A DNA stretch of 64,000 nt. Source: Oceanospirillales bacterium (GTDB lineage: Bacteria; Pseudomonadota; Gammaproteobacteria; Pseudomonadales; Balneatricaceae). Location of the stretch: the NCBI GenBank assembly GCA_018223185.1, contig JAAEYW010000004.1, positions 1-64,000 of the forward strand. The letters run 5' to 3'. Position numbers and translations under genes: made by a program. Shown here piece after piece: positions 37,490-45,339 of this stretch (position 1 is the stretch's first letter; each line of letters opens with the position of its first letter). The notes under the pieces were generated by a model. That model was not told where the DNA came from. It made no database searches and saw only the letters and a list, made by a program, of their open reading frames with translations.

Positions 37490-40400
37490 TTAAACAGTTG
37501 CCTGTGATGGAGCACTTTCCGGTTCAAGGAGGCGTTCCAATAGTTGCTGGCGTTGCGTCTGAGCTTTAGCGTAAGCGTTCTCTTTGACCGGGCCGTACCC
37601 CCGGATAACCGATGGCAGCCGTGCCAGCTCTGTTGCATCCGGCAAATTTTCCCTGCTGAGGTTTTCCAGTATTGCCTGAATATCCTGTTCATATTCGCGG
37701 ATCAGACGGCGTTCCAGACGACGGTCAGCGCTGTAGCCAAACAGGTCCAGCGGTGTTCCCCGCAGTGTCCTGAGTCTGGCCAGCAACCGGAATAGCGGCA
37801 TGATTTTTTCACTGTAACGGCGCTTTACCGGGCGACCGGTGGCACTGTTGATGCGTGAAATCAGCGGTGGGGCCAGATTGAATTCAAGTTCAAACTCACC
37901 TTCAAACTGCTTTTCCAGTTGTTGCCGGAAGCTGACGGATGTGAGCTGACGGGCTACCTCATACTCATCCTTATAGGCCAGCACCTTGCCGTAGTTTTCT
38001 GCAACGGCCAGGCTCAGGGGGATTCCTATGCCCAGCGCTTTTTCGCGTTCAGCGACTTTATTCACCAGCGTCTGGTAACGTTTTGCCAGTGCGTCACCCT
38101 GGTATTGTTCAAGATGCTTCATCTCCCGGTGGATCACCTCATCCAGCCCGGGCATTAACCTGACCGGCTGCATATCACTGTCGGGTGTGATGATCTGTTC
38201 AACCTGCTGCAGGTTGTGTGCCGCACGGCGACCCCAGAGGAACGCCTGCTTGTTGGCATCAACCGCCACACCATTCAGTTCGATCGCCTGGCCGATAGAC
38301 TCCATCTCCAGTGGAATCAGTCCTTTCTGCCAGGCATAGCCGATGCAGAACAGGTTAACGGCCATCCCATCACCGAGCAGGTTCGTGGCCAGAGCTGTGG
38401 CATCAAAACAGAAACTGCTCTGAGGCTTTGCAGTATCACGGATTACCTGTTCCATCTCTGCGGTAGGTACCTGCAGATCGGGATTACGGGTGAAAGCGGC
38501 CGGCATGGTTTCATGGTTATTGATCACTACCTGACTGCGCAGACGGTCCAGCTTGCCCAGCGCCTCTTCGCTGGCGCTGACCATCAGATCAAAACCGATC
38601 ATCAGATCAGTTTCGCCTGCTGGGATGCGCACAGTGTGGATCTGTTCCTGTGTCTCGGCGATACGGATATGGCTCATCACCGCACCAAATTTTTGTGCCA
38701 GGCCGATCTGATCGAGCACCCCGGCACCTTTGTCTTCGATATGGGCTGCCATACCCAGCAGTGCGCTGACGGTTACCACTCCGGTGCCTCCGACGCCAGT
38801 CAGCAGGATGTTATAAGGAGTGGCGCAACCGGGTAACTGCGGCAGCGGCAGCTCCGGGAGCTGACTTGTTTTGCCCAGCGGTGCGGGCTTACGCAGCTTG
38901 CCCCCTTTGACAGTCACAAAACTTGGGCAGAAGCCCCGGATACAGCTGAAATCTTTGTTACAGGCGGACTGATCTATGGCGCGTTTACGGCCGCGGTCTG
39001 TCTCTTTTGGCAGTAGTGACAGGCAGTTGGATTGAACGCCGCAGTCACCGCAGCCTTCACAGATTTCCTGATTGATGACTACCCGTTTTTGCGGATCAGT
39101 CATTTCACTGCGCTTGCGGCGACGACGTTTCTCTGCCGCACAGGTCTGGTCATACACCATTGCGGTGCAACCAGGAATCTCTCGCAGCTCTATCTGGACA
39201 GCCTGAAGGTCATCACGATGGTGAAACGTTACGCCATCGGCAAATTCTGAACGGCTTGGGTATTTATCCGGCTCATCACTGACCACAGCGATACGATGGA
39301 CACCTTCACCATAGAGCTGGTGGGTTATCTGCTGCACCGTCAGCTGACCATCGATGGGCTGACCGCCGGTCATCGCCACGGCATCGTTGTACAGTACTTT
39401 ATAGGTGATGTTGGCACCTGAGGCGATGGCAGCGCGTATCGCCAGCAGGCCCGAATGGAAGTAGGTACCATCGCCCAGATTCTGGAATACATGGTTGTTT
39501 TCGGTAAAGGGCGCCTGGCCGATCCAGGTTGCTCCCTCACCGCCCATCTGGGTGAAAGTATCGGTGCCGCGATCCATCCACGTAGCCATATAGTGACAGC
39601 CGATACCGCCCAGTGCGCGACTGCCCTCAGGGACCACGGTGGAGGTGTTGTGGGGACAGCCTGAGCAGAAGTGTGGGGTACGTTCCAGCAGGGCGCGGGG
39701 CTGTGCCAGTTCATACTCTTTTTCGCTGAGGAAAGTCAGGCGATTACTGATCTGCTCACTGGTGTGAAAAGGGGCTATACGGGCAGCGATAGCCCTTGCA
39801 ATCATTGCGGGTGTCAGCTCGCTGAGGCTGGTCAGCAATTCATTGCCCTGATGATCTTTTTTACCGACAACCCGTGGGCGGACGCCCTGATGACCATCCT
39901 GCCAGCTATAGAGTTGTTCCTTCAGCTGATCTTCAATCAGGCCACGTTTCTCTTCTATGACCAGAATCTCATCCAGACCTTCTGCAAACTCACAGATCCC
40001 TTCCGGTTCCAGCGGCCAGGGCATGGCGACCTTGTATAGGCGAATACCGAGGTCTGCCGCCTGCTGGTGGCTGATACCCAGGTCTTCCAGTGCCTGCAGT
40101 ACATCGAGGTAGGATTTTCCGGTAGTGACAATACCGAAGCGTGGCTGAGCTGGATTGATAACTGTTTTGTCCAGCCGGTTATGGCGGCAGAAAGCCTGCG
40201 CTGCACGGATTTTATAGTGATGCAGGCGTTCCTCCTGCTGTAGCGGCTTATCCGGCCAGCGAGCGTTCAGACCATCCGCAGGCAGTTCGAAGCCCTCCGG
40301 GGTGCTGATCTCCAGTCGTTCATGGTCCAGATTGGCAGAGATTGCTGAGTCCATTACCTCAGCCAGTGCTTTCAGACCAACCCAGCAGCCACTGTAGCGG

Positions 40401-40966
40401 GACATCGCCCAGCCATACAGACCATAATCCAGCATCTCCTGAATCCCCGATGGATAGAGCACCGGAATCATCGCATCCATAAAGGCGTAGTCGCTCTGAT
40501 GGGGCAGGGTGGAGGACTTGCTGGCATGATCGTCACCGGCAATCGCTAGTACCCCGCCATATTCAGAGGTGCCAAAGGCGTTGGCATGTTTCAGCACATC
40601 GCCAGTACGGTCGACACCCGGGCCTTTGCCATACCAGAGGCCAAAGACGCCGTCATAACGGGCGCCTTCAAACACATTAACCTGCTGGGACCCCCATACC
40701 GCGGTTGCTCCCAGATCTTCGTTGACGCCCGGTTGAAAGACGATATTGCCCTGCTTCAGATAATCACGGATCTGCCACAGCGTTTTGTCGAAGTTACCCA
40801 GCGGAGACCCCCTATAACCAGAGATAAAACCGGCAGTATTCAGCCCCGCTTTTTTGTCCCGTGCGGCTTGAAGCATTGGCAGGCGAGCCAGCGCCTGACT
40901 GCCGGTCAGGTAGACCCGGCCGGTTTGTTTTTCCCACTTATCCTGCAGTGAAACAGCATTTTTCAT
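37490..40966 (-). CDS. indolepyruvate ferredoxin oxidoreductase, fused subunits
   Basis: 1158 aa: alpha (IorA-like) and beta (IorB-like) parts in one chain, the common proteobacterial form. N-terminal pyrimidine-binding region: FISGYRGSPLGNFDK, WYGKGPGVDRTGDV. TPP-binding region: HFCSGCPHNTSTVVPEGSRALGGIGCHYM. A ferredoxin-like stretch ICEGCGDCGVQSNC, then the gamma-like domain TGVGGTGVVTVSALLGMAA. It oxidatively decarboxylates aryl or branched 2-ketoacids to acyl-CoA, passing electrons to ferredoxin or an equivalent. Partner dehydrogenase downstream. Confidence 0.94.
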   Translation of the reverse strand: MKNAVSLQDKWEKQTGRVYLTGSQALARLPMLQAARDKKAGLNTAGFISGYRGSPLGNFDKTLWQIRDYLKQGNIVFQPGVNEDLGATAVWGSQQVNVFEGARYDGVFGLWYGKGPGVDRTGDVLKHANAFGTSEYGGVLAIAGDDHASKSSTLPHQSDYAFMDAMIPVLYPSGIQEMLDYGLYGWAMSRYSGCWVGLKALAEVMDSAISANLDHERLEISTPEGFELPADGLNARWPDKPLQQEERLHHYKIRAAQAFCRHNRLDKTVINPAQPRFGIVTTGKSYLDVLQALEDLGISHQQAADLGIRLYKVAMPWPLEPEGICEFAEGLDEILVIEEKRGLIEDQLKEQLYSWQDGHQGVRPRVVGKKDHQGNELLTSLSELTPAMIARAIAARIAPFHTSEQISNRLTFLSEKEYELAQPRALLERTPHFCSGCPHNTSTVVPEGSRALGGIGCHYMATWMDRGTDTFTQMGGEGATWIGQAPFTENNHVFQNLGDGTYFHSGLLAIRAAIASGANITYKVLYNDAVAMTGGQPIDGQLTVQQITHQLYGEGVHRIAVVSDEPDKYPSRSEFADGVTFHHRDDLQAVQIELREIPGCTAMVYDQTCAAEKRRRRKRSEMTDPQKRVVINQEICEGCGDCGVQSNCLSLLPKETDRGRKRAIDQSACNKDFSCIRGFCPSFVTVKGGKLRKPAPLGKTSQLPELPLPQLPGCATPYNILLTGVGGTGVVTVSALLGMAAHIEDKGAGVLDQIGLAQKFGAVMSHIRIAETQEQIHTVRIPAGETDLMIGFDLMVSASEEALGKLDRLRSQVVINNHETMPAAFTRNPDLQVPTAEMEQVIRDTAKPQSSFCFDATALATNLLGDGMAVNLFCIGYAWQKGLIPLEMESIGQAIELNGVAVDANKQAFLWGRRAAHNLQQVEQIITPDSDMQPVRLMPGLDEVIHREMKHLEQYQGDALAKRYQTLVNKVAEREKALGIGIPLSLAVAENYGKVLAYKDEYEVARQLTSVSFRQQLEKQFEGEFELEFNLAPPLISRINSATGRPVKRRYSEKIMPLFRLLARLRTLRGTPLDLFGYSADRRLERRLIREYEQDIQAILENLSRENLPDATELARLPSVIRGYGPVKENAYAKAQTQRQQLLERLLEPESAPSQATV

Positions 40967-41051
40967 ATTGATAGCTCCCGGTTCTGAACGGCAACAGGTA
41001 TGCGCTCCGGTTCAGAACGAATCAGACAGTAGATGAATAGAGAAAGATGAA

Positions 41052-41222
41052 TCAGGCGTCAGGAGGCGAAATATGCCGGAAACGGGCTCTCAGTCCCGGG
41101 GTTATCAGACTCTGGGTAACAGGACGTTTGAATGGAGATAAGCAGGCAGCGGGCTGAGTGCCTTTGAAGTCTGGATGGCACAGCGGTGTGCGCCACAGGA
41201 AAAAGCGGTAGGTCATGGTCAT
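41052..41222 (-). CDS. small ORF (56 aa) in the leader of the oxidoreductase operon
   Basis: Not on the track. ATG 41222 is preceded by aaggtgaaaggta, a good Shine-Dalgarno. The peptide starts MTMTYRFFLWRTPLCHPD and ends in a basic, Pro-rich tail (RARFRHISPPDA). It sits 85 nt upstream of the indolepyruvate oxidoreductase on the same strand. The early YRFFLW cluster of aromatic residues in front of an aromatic 2-ketoacid enzyme is reminiscent of amino-acid-sensing leader peptides. That role is speculative, and it may instead be a small protein or a chance ORF. Confidence 0.4.
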   Translation of the reverse strand: MTMTYRFFLWRTPLCHPDFKGTQPAACLSPFKRPVTQSLITPGLRARFRHISPPDA

Positions 41223-41682
41223 TACCTTTCACCTTAGCCGGATCACAGCCAGGTCTGAATATTGTTGTTATTGTTCCGGCGGATAGGCCGGATTATTTCT
41301 TTCAGCGACACCTTTTTGGGGTGCACTGGCGATAAACATTAGTCGCGGTGATAAGGCAAGTCAACCAAGAAAACGAGTATGGATAAGGAAGATATGGATA
41401 TTATCTGTGGTGATTTTTTATAAATGCAGAGGATTTCTCTATCCGTCTTTTGTAGGTAAATACCCGTATTTCTTTTGAATTCAACAGAGATGCATTATCA
41501 GCGGCAGATTGAATAGTCAGCAATTTCTACTGAAGATTTTTTGATTTCAGAGGATATTCATTTTTCTCTGTTCCCACGTACATCAGCAGCTCTGCAGGGG
41601 AATCTGGTGAGCGTAATAGCGTTATTTTTCATGAAAAATCAGCGCTCCAATTAAAGTTATTTGATTTATTTAGCTAAACCAT
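41223..41682. other. 460-bp AT-rich intergenic region upstream of tRNA-fMet
   Basis: No ORF of note. It presumably carries the promoter of the minus-strand oxidoreductase operon at its left side. A small inverted repeat ccggcggataggccgg occurs near 41276-41291. Confidence 0.5.
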
Positions 41683-41711
41683 TTGCCAAGAGTCGATCTC
41701 GTATGTAGTAT
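41683..41711 (+). promoter_or_regulatory. sigma-70 promoter of tRNA-fMet
   Basis: TTGCCA (-35), exactly 17 bp, TAGTAT (-10), followed by the GC-rich discriminator acgcccc typical of stringently controlled stable-RNA promoters. Transcription would start about 8-10 bp before the tRNA. Confidence 0.75.
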
Positions 41712-41725
41712 ACGCCCCACGTTGA

Positions 41726-41802
<77 letters not shown>

Positions 41803-41814
41803 CAACGGAAAAAC

Positions 41815-41847
41815 AAGACTAGCCGCCAGGTTGGTCTTTTTTTTTGC
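41815..41847 (+). terminator. terminator of tRNA-fMet
   Basis: A 10-bp stem aagactagcc/ggttggtctt (two G:T wobbles) with loop gcca, running into nine T. It lies 12 nt after the tRNA CCA. Confidence 0.88.
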
Positions 41848-41870
41848 CTGAAATTCAGTTTGTAGATTGG

Positions 41871-41943
41871 TATAGAAAGCGTCGGGCCCGGCTCTTTATA
41901 AGGGCAGGAAGGTCGTTGGTTGAGATCTGGCCCCCGCTGACAC
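41871..41943 (+). pseudogene. tRNA-fMet 3'-half remnant, copy 1
   Basis: ggtatagaaagcgtcgggc, aaggtcgttggttgagatctggcccccgctga aligns with the D-loop to acceptor end of the intact tRNA. The anticodon stem is disrupted (ggcccggctctttataaggg) and the CCA is lost. It cannot form a cloverleaf. Confidence 0.8.
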
Positions 41944-41952
41944 AGCGGAGAA

Positions 41953-41986
41953 CAAGACTAGCCGCCAGGTTGGTCTTTTTTTTTTT
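41953..41986 (+). terminator. second copy of the tRNA-fMet terminator hairpin
   Basis: The same hairpin as at 41815, followed by eleven T. Part of repeat unit 2, just after tRNA remnant copy 1. Confidence 0.8.
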
Positions 41987-42009
41987 GCCTGAAATTCAGT
42001 TTGTAGATT

Positions 42010-42083
42010 GGTATAGAAAGCGTCGGGCTCGGCTCTTTATAAGGGCAGGAAGGTTATCAGTTTAGATCTGTCCTCTGCTACCA
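42010..42083 (+). pseudogene. tRNA-fMet 3'-half remnant, copy 2
   Basis: ggtatagaaagcgtcgggctc, aaggttatcagtttagatctgtcctctgctacca. Keeps the gctcg and terminal ctacca wording, but the acceptor 3' strand is tcctctgct and the 5' half is absent. Confidence 0.8.
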
Positions 42084-42295
42084 ACGTAATAATTAAAGGT
42101 GTGTCGTAATGACATGCTTTTTTGTGCCTGAAATTCGAATGAGTCTGCAAAGCTCAAAACATTGCGGTCATTCTTAAAGCCTGCGAGATAGCCGATTAAT
42201 ACGCCATGAATTGAGAGCTGTAATACATTCATTTCATCGCCCACTTCATTGCTGGTATCTGAGCTCATTCGTTTTCTCCCTGCAATCTTTGCCAT
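42062..42295 (-). pseudogene. truncated HipA N-terminal fragment
   Basis: 77 aa. VLQLSIHGVLIGYLAGFKNDRNVLSFADSFEF matches the start of HipA kinases (short beta strands, 'G.LVG.L...... LSF.Y...'). The reading frame then runs out in a non-HipA tail inside the tRNA-derived repeats. Full-length HipA is about 410-440 aa, so the kinase core is missing. Its start is 3 nt after the hipB-like stop, the normal hipBA coupling. Probably non-functional. Confidence 0.65.
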
Positions 42296-42298
42296 GGA

Positions 42299-42598
42299 TC
42301 ATCGGTCAATGGTGTCCGTTTTTTTTGCTGACTGTTTTGGTTCAGTTGGTACCCCGGTTGATGACAAGTTATCGTCGGCCAGTACTGCCAGCACAGCATT
42401 CAGCTTTTCCTCTGGTAACAGCAGCAATTCACTTTTAAGTCCCTTGGCGATAAGCTCAAGGGTATCCAGGCGTGGATTGTCTTTTGACTCCAGCCGCTGA
42501 TATTGCTGATGCGATATGCCAACGCGAAGAATCATATCGTGCTGCTTGAGTTTTAGTGCGATACGGTGTTTTTTGATCTGTTCGAGTAATGAACTCAT
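42299..42598 (-). CDS. HipB-like HTH transcriptional regulator
   Basis: About 99 aa from ATG 42598 (the track's ATG 42619 adds seven residues). XRE-type helix-turn-helix: IKKHRIALKLKQHDMILRVGISHQQYQRLESKDNPRLDTLELIAKGL (about residues 7-55). The rest is Leu-rich with a charged tail. HipB is the antitoxin and autorepressor partner of HipA, whose truncated gene follows directly. The regulator may persist as an orphan. Confidence 0.8.
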   Translation of the reverse strand: MSSLLEQIKKHRIALKLKQHDMILRVGISHQQYQRLESKDNPRLDTLELIAKGLKSELLLLPEEKLNAVLAVLADDNLSSTGVPTEPKQSAKKTDTIDR

Positions 42599-42705
42599 AA
42601 TAGAACGTATATGTTGCATTTTATCAATGAGTCTATGTATGAAAAGTGGCCTATGCTAATGAAAGACGGCCTTAACTCTTTTGCAAAACTCAACCAGCTT
42701 ACTGA

Positions 42706-43911
42706 TTACATCAGAAGGCTGGTGGCGAGGAACAGCATCAGGCCCATACCGAGAATATCGGTAAAGGTGGTCAGGAAGATGCTGCTGGCCATCGCCGGGT
42801 CGGCACCAAATTTTCGCAGGGTGAGGGGGACCAGTACACCGAATATGCCGCTCCCCATGCAGGCACCTATCATGGCAATCAGAATAACCAGTGCCAGTGT
42901 TGCCGGATCGCCTGCGCCACTGATGCCTGCGTAAAGCCACATAGCCAGTGCGGCGACCAGGCCAACAAAGAAACCGTTCATGGCACCGAGAATGACCTCT
43001 TTGCGCAATAGCTGAGTGACGGGAAAGTCCTTGAGTTCTCCCAGCGTCATGCTGCGCAGTGTGATGGCCAGAGCCTGACAGCCGGTGTTACCGCTTTGTC
43101 CGGCGAGAACCGGTAAAAAAATCGCCAGTACAACAATCCGGGCGATCGTGTCTTCAAACATACCTACAACAAAGGCTGCAGCGAAAGCCGTAAGCAGATT
43201 GACCTGCAACCAGGGGTGTCGCATACGAAATGCCTGCAGGATGGGGGTTGAGATACGCTCTTCTTTATCCACACCGACCATTGACCCGGCTTGTGCACTG
43301 ATCTCGGTGGCGACATATTCAAATAACCGCCAGCCATACACCAGTCCCAGCAACGTTCCTGCATCATCAGTCACCGGATAGAGACGGTGACGCTTTTCCA
43401 GCGCAGCGTTAACCGCTTCAGGCATCGCTACGTCAGGGGTGAATGCAAAGGGGGTCTGCGTCATGATCTCTTCAAGAGTCTGCCCAGGTCTTGCCAGCAG
43501 CAGGTCGCGCATAGCCAGCACCCCCAGCAATTTATCCGCGTCATCTGTAACATAGATATAGGTAATGGTAATCAATGGGTCGGTTCTGACAATGTAATCC
43601 AGAGCTCTGGCGACAGTATCCTTGGGCGATAATATGCCGAAAGCTTCGATCATCAGCTGGGCAATTGTTCCATCGAGGCCTTCTAGCGGATGTGGTGTAC
43701 CACTATTCTCATTGTGGCGTCCCGCTTCAGATGCCAGATGGGATGCTATTTTCAGCGCTACATCCCCAGGCAGGTTGCTGAGTGCGTTTTCAATATTCTC
43801 GGGTGTTTTCTGTGCCAGAAGGGCCGCAGCAATCGCCGGGTCCATATCTGCTAAAGTTATTGCACTGGCGTCAGTTGCACCGTTGTCTATATTCATATCA
43901 GAAATTCTCAT
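42706..43911 (-). CDS. mgtE: magnesium transporter MgtE
   Basis: About 401 aa. A shortened N-terminal domain (MDPAIAAALLAQKTPENIENALSNLPGDVALKIASHL, about 22-58) precedes a CBS pair (about 110-225: ITYIYVTDDADKLLGVLAMRDLLL, RLYPVTDDAGTLLGLVYGWRLFEYV). Five TM helices follow with the pore motif LPVLAGQSGNTGCQALAITLR. Imports Mg2+ with the CBS domains as the Mg sensor. ATG 43911 or 43896 is the likely start; the track's 43950 extension looks unrelated. Confidence 0.92.
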   Translation of the reverse strand: MRISDMNIDNGATDASAITLADMDPAIAAALLAQKTPENIENALSNLPGDVALKIASHLASEAGRHNENSGTPHPLEGLDGTIAQLMIEAFGILSPKDTVARALDYIVRTDPLITITYIYVTDDADKLLGVLAMRDLLLARPGQTLEEIMTQTPFAFTPDVAMPEAVNAALEKRHRLYPVTDDAGTLLGLVYGWRLFEYVATEISAQAGSMVGVDKEERISTPILQAFRMRHPWLQVNLLTAFAAAFVVGMFEDTIARIVVLAIFLPVLAGQSGNTGCQALAITLRSMTLGELKDFPVTQLLRKEVILGAMNGFFVGLVAALAMWLYAGISGAGDPATLALVILIAMIGACMGSGIFGVLVPLTLRKFGADPAMASSIFLTTFTDILGMGLMLFLATSLLM

Positions 43912-44213
43912 TACAGATCGCCAGAGGTTTATACGTAAACAGATAAACAATAGCCCAGTTACGAGGCATGCGCTACAGGTGTTATTTTATAAATTCCTTA
44001 AAATTCAATGTCTTCAGTGCGTTGGTGTGATTTTTGGCGTAATAATAGTTGCAATTTAGTTAATATGTTAACAAAATGTACAGATTGAACTGATCACAGT
44101 CCGTGTGCATACGCACGCTGTTTAGCGTGCAGGGCGAGGTCTGTCTGAACTGATTTTCTGGTCTGACACATTCAGCACCCGTCTGTAGATAATAGAATTA
44201 AGAGGAAACTGAA
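43912..44213. other. 302-bp divergent region between mgtE and hpaD
   Basis: AT-rich. Contains the operator-like near-palindrome at 44059 and a small hairpin gcacgc-tgttta-gcgtgc at 44113-44130 without a T-run. No ORF. Confidence 0.6.
44049..44077 (+). promoter_or_regulatory. candidate hpaD promoter with operator GTTAATATGTTAAC
   Basis: TTGCAA (-35-like), 17 bp, CAAAAT (-10-like, 4/6). The spacer contains the near-palindrome GTTAA-TATG-TTAAC (44059-44072). The same wording occurs once more upstream of the TRAP binding-protein gene (47815). Confidence 0.5.
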
Positions 44214-45140
44214 ATGGGTAAACTGGCACTTGTCGCGAAAATTACGCATGTCCCAAGTATGTATCTGTCTGAGCTTGATGGGCCACAAAAAGGCTCCCGT
44301 CAGGCGGCAATTGACGGGCATGTTGAAATTGGCAGGCGCTGCCGGGAACTGGGTGTTGATACGATTGTTGTGTTTGATACTCACTGGCTGGTGAATGCCG
44401 GTTATCACGTTAATTGTGGAGCCCATTTCAAAGGAAACTATACCAGTAATGAACTGCCTCATTTTATCTCCAATATGGAGTTTGAAATGAATGGTAATCC
44501 GGAACTGGGTAAGATTCTGGCTGCAGAGTGTAATAAACAGGGAGTAGAAACCCTGGCGCATGATAAGACTACGCTGGATCCGGAGTACGGAACGCTGGTG
44601 CCTATGCGTTATATGAATGAGGACCAGCATTTCAAGGTTATTTCTGTTTCTGCCATGTGTACCGTGCACTATCTGAATGACTCAGCACGTCTTGGCTGGG
44701 CGATGCGTGAAGCGATTGAAAAGCACTATGATGGTACGGTGGCGTTGTTTGCCAGCGGCTCGCTGTCGCATCGTTTTGCCCAGAATGGTCAGGCACCTGA
44801 GTTTGCCAATAAGGTCTGGAGCCCATTCCTGGAAACCCTTGATCATGAAGTGGTCGAGATGTGGAAGCGTGGCGACTGGAAAACCTTCTGCGAGATGCTG
44901 CCTGAATATGCGGCCAAAGGTCATGGTGAAGGGTTTATGCATGATACCGCGATGATGCTGGGGGCACTGGGATGGACTGACTATGAAGGGCAGGCTGAAA
45001 TTCTGACTCCATACTTCGGCAGTTCCGGTACCGGGCAGATTAACTGTGTATTCCCTGTGACTGAGCAGGATGGTTCCGCTGTTCCGGGCCCTCAGGCTTC
45101 CGTTACAGCGAATTTTGAACCAGGTTCCAGTCGTCTGTAA
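44214..45140 (+). CDS. hpaD: 3,4-dihydroxyphenylacetate 2,3-dioxygenase HpaD
   Basis: 308-aa class III (LigB-fold) extradiol dioxygenase that cleaves homoprotocatechuate in 4-hydroxyphenylacetate breakdown. KLALVAKITHVPSMYLSELDGP, VDTIVVFDTHWLVNAGYHVNC, YTSNELPHFI, YGTLVPMRYMN and FASGSLSHRFA match E. coli HpaD closely, including the His residues that bind Fe(II). None of the other hpa genes (hpaE, hpaF, hpaG, hpaH, hpaI) lies in this window, so it is an orphan here. Good ribosome-binding site aagagga. Confidence 0.93.
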   Translation: MGKLALVAKITHVPSMYLSELDGPQKGSRQAAIDGHVEIGRRCRELGVDTIVVFDTHWLVNAGYHVNCGAHFKGNYTSNELPHFISNMEFEMNGNPELGKILAAECNKQGVETLAHDKTTLDPEYGTLVPMRYMNEDQHFKVISVSAMCTVHYLNDSARLGWAMREAIEKHYDGTVALFASGSLSHRFAQNGQAPEFANKVWSPFLETLDHEVVEMWKRGDWKTFCEMLPEYAAKGHGEGFMHDTAMMLGALGWTDYEGQAEILTPYFGSSGTGQINCVFPVTEQDGSAVPGPQASVTANFEPGSSRL

Positions 45141-45339
45141 GATTAAATGCTCTTATCGGGAGGGAAGCCGGACAGGCTTCCCATACCCTGCAGTCAGCCC
45201 TCTTTCTTCTTTATCTCTTCCTGAAATTCCTCTTTATAACTCCCTCGCTGAATTGTTTTTTAACTCTTTGTAATATTTACGAAATTTATTCTGAGTAGAA
45301 TTCCCTGTTGTGTTGCTGGATTTCTGTCGGAGTTATGTC

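Larger units (their letters stand above)
41812..42085. repeat. two tandem ~139-bp units: terminator plus degenerate tRNA-fMet 3' half
   Basis: Unit 1 is 41812-41950 and unit 2 is 41951 to about 42085. Each starts with the terminator hairpin aacaagactagccgcc..., then ttgcctgaaattcagtttgtagattgg, then text clearly derived from the tRNA 3' half (gcgtcgggc..., aggaaggt, agatctg, cccccgctga or tcctctgctacca). The units are nearly identical over the first 90 bp and diverge in the tRNA-derived part. The 5' half of the tRNA is missing in both. Confidence 0.9.

Noticed and set aside
38216-38836. 206-aa plus-strand ORF opposite the indolepyruvate oxidoreductase
   Set aside because: Antisense shadow; the minus-strand frame has clear family motifs.
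41844-42065. 73-aa plus-strand ORF with a repeated peptide PEIQFVDWYRKRRARLFIRAGR
   Set aside because: It runs through the tRNA-derived tandem units and starts in a poly-T terminator tail. The repeat of the peptide only reflects the DNA repeat.
44113-44130. Hairpin gcacgc-tgttta-gcgtgc upstream of hpaD
   Set aside because: No T-run, so not a terminator; a regulatory role cannot be supported beyond its position.
45162-45182. Hairpin gggaagcc/ggcttccc after hpaD as a terminator
   Set aside because: No T-tract follows directly; rho-independent termination is doubtful.
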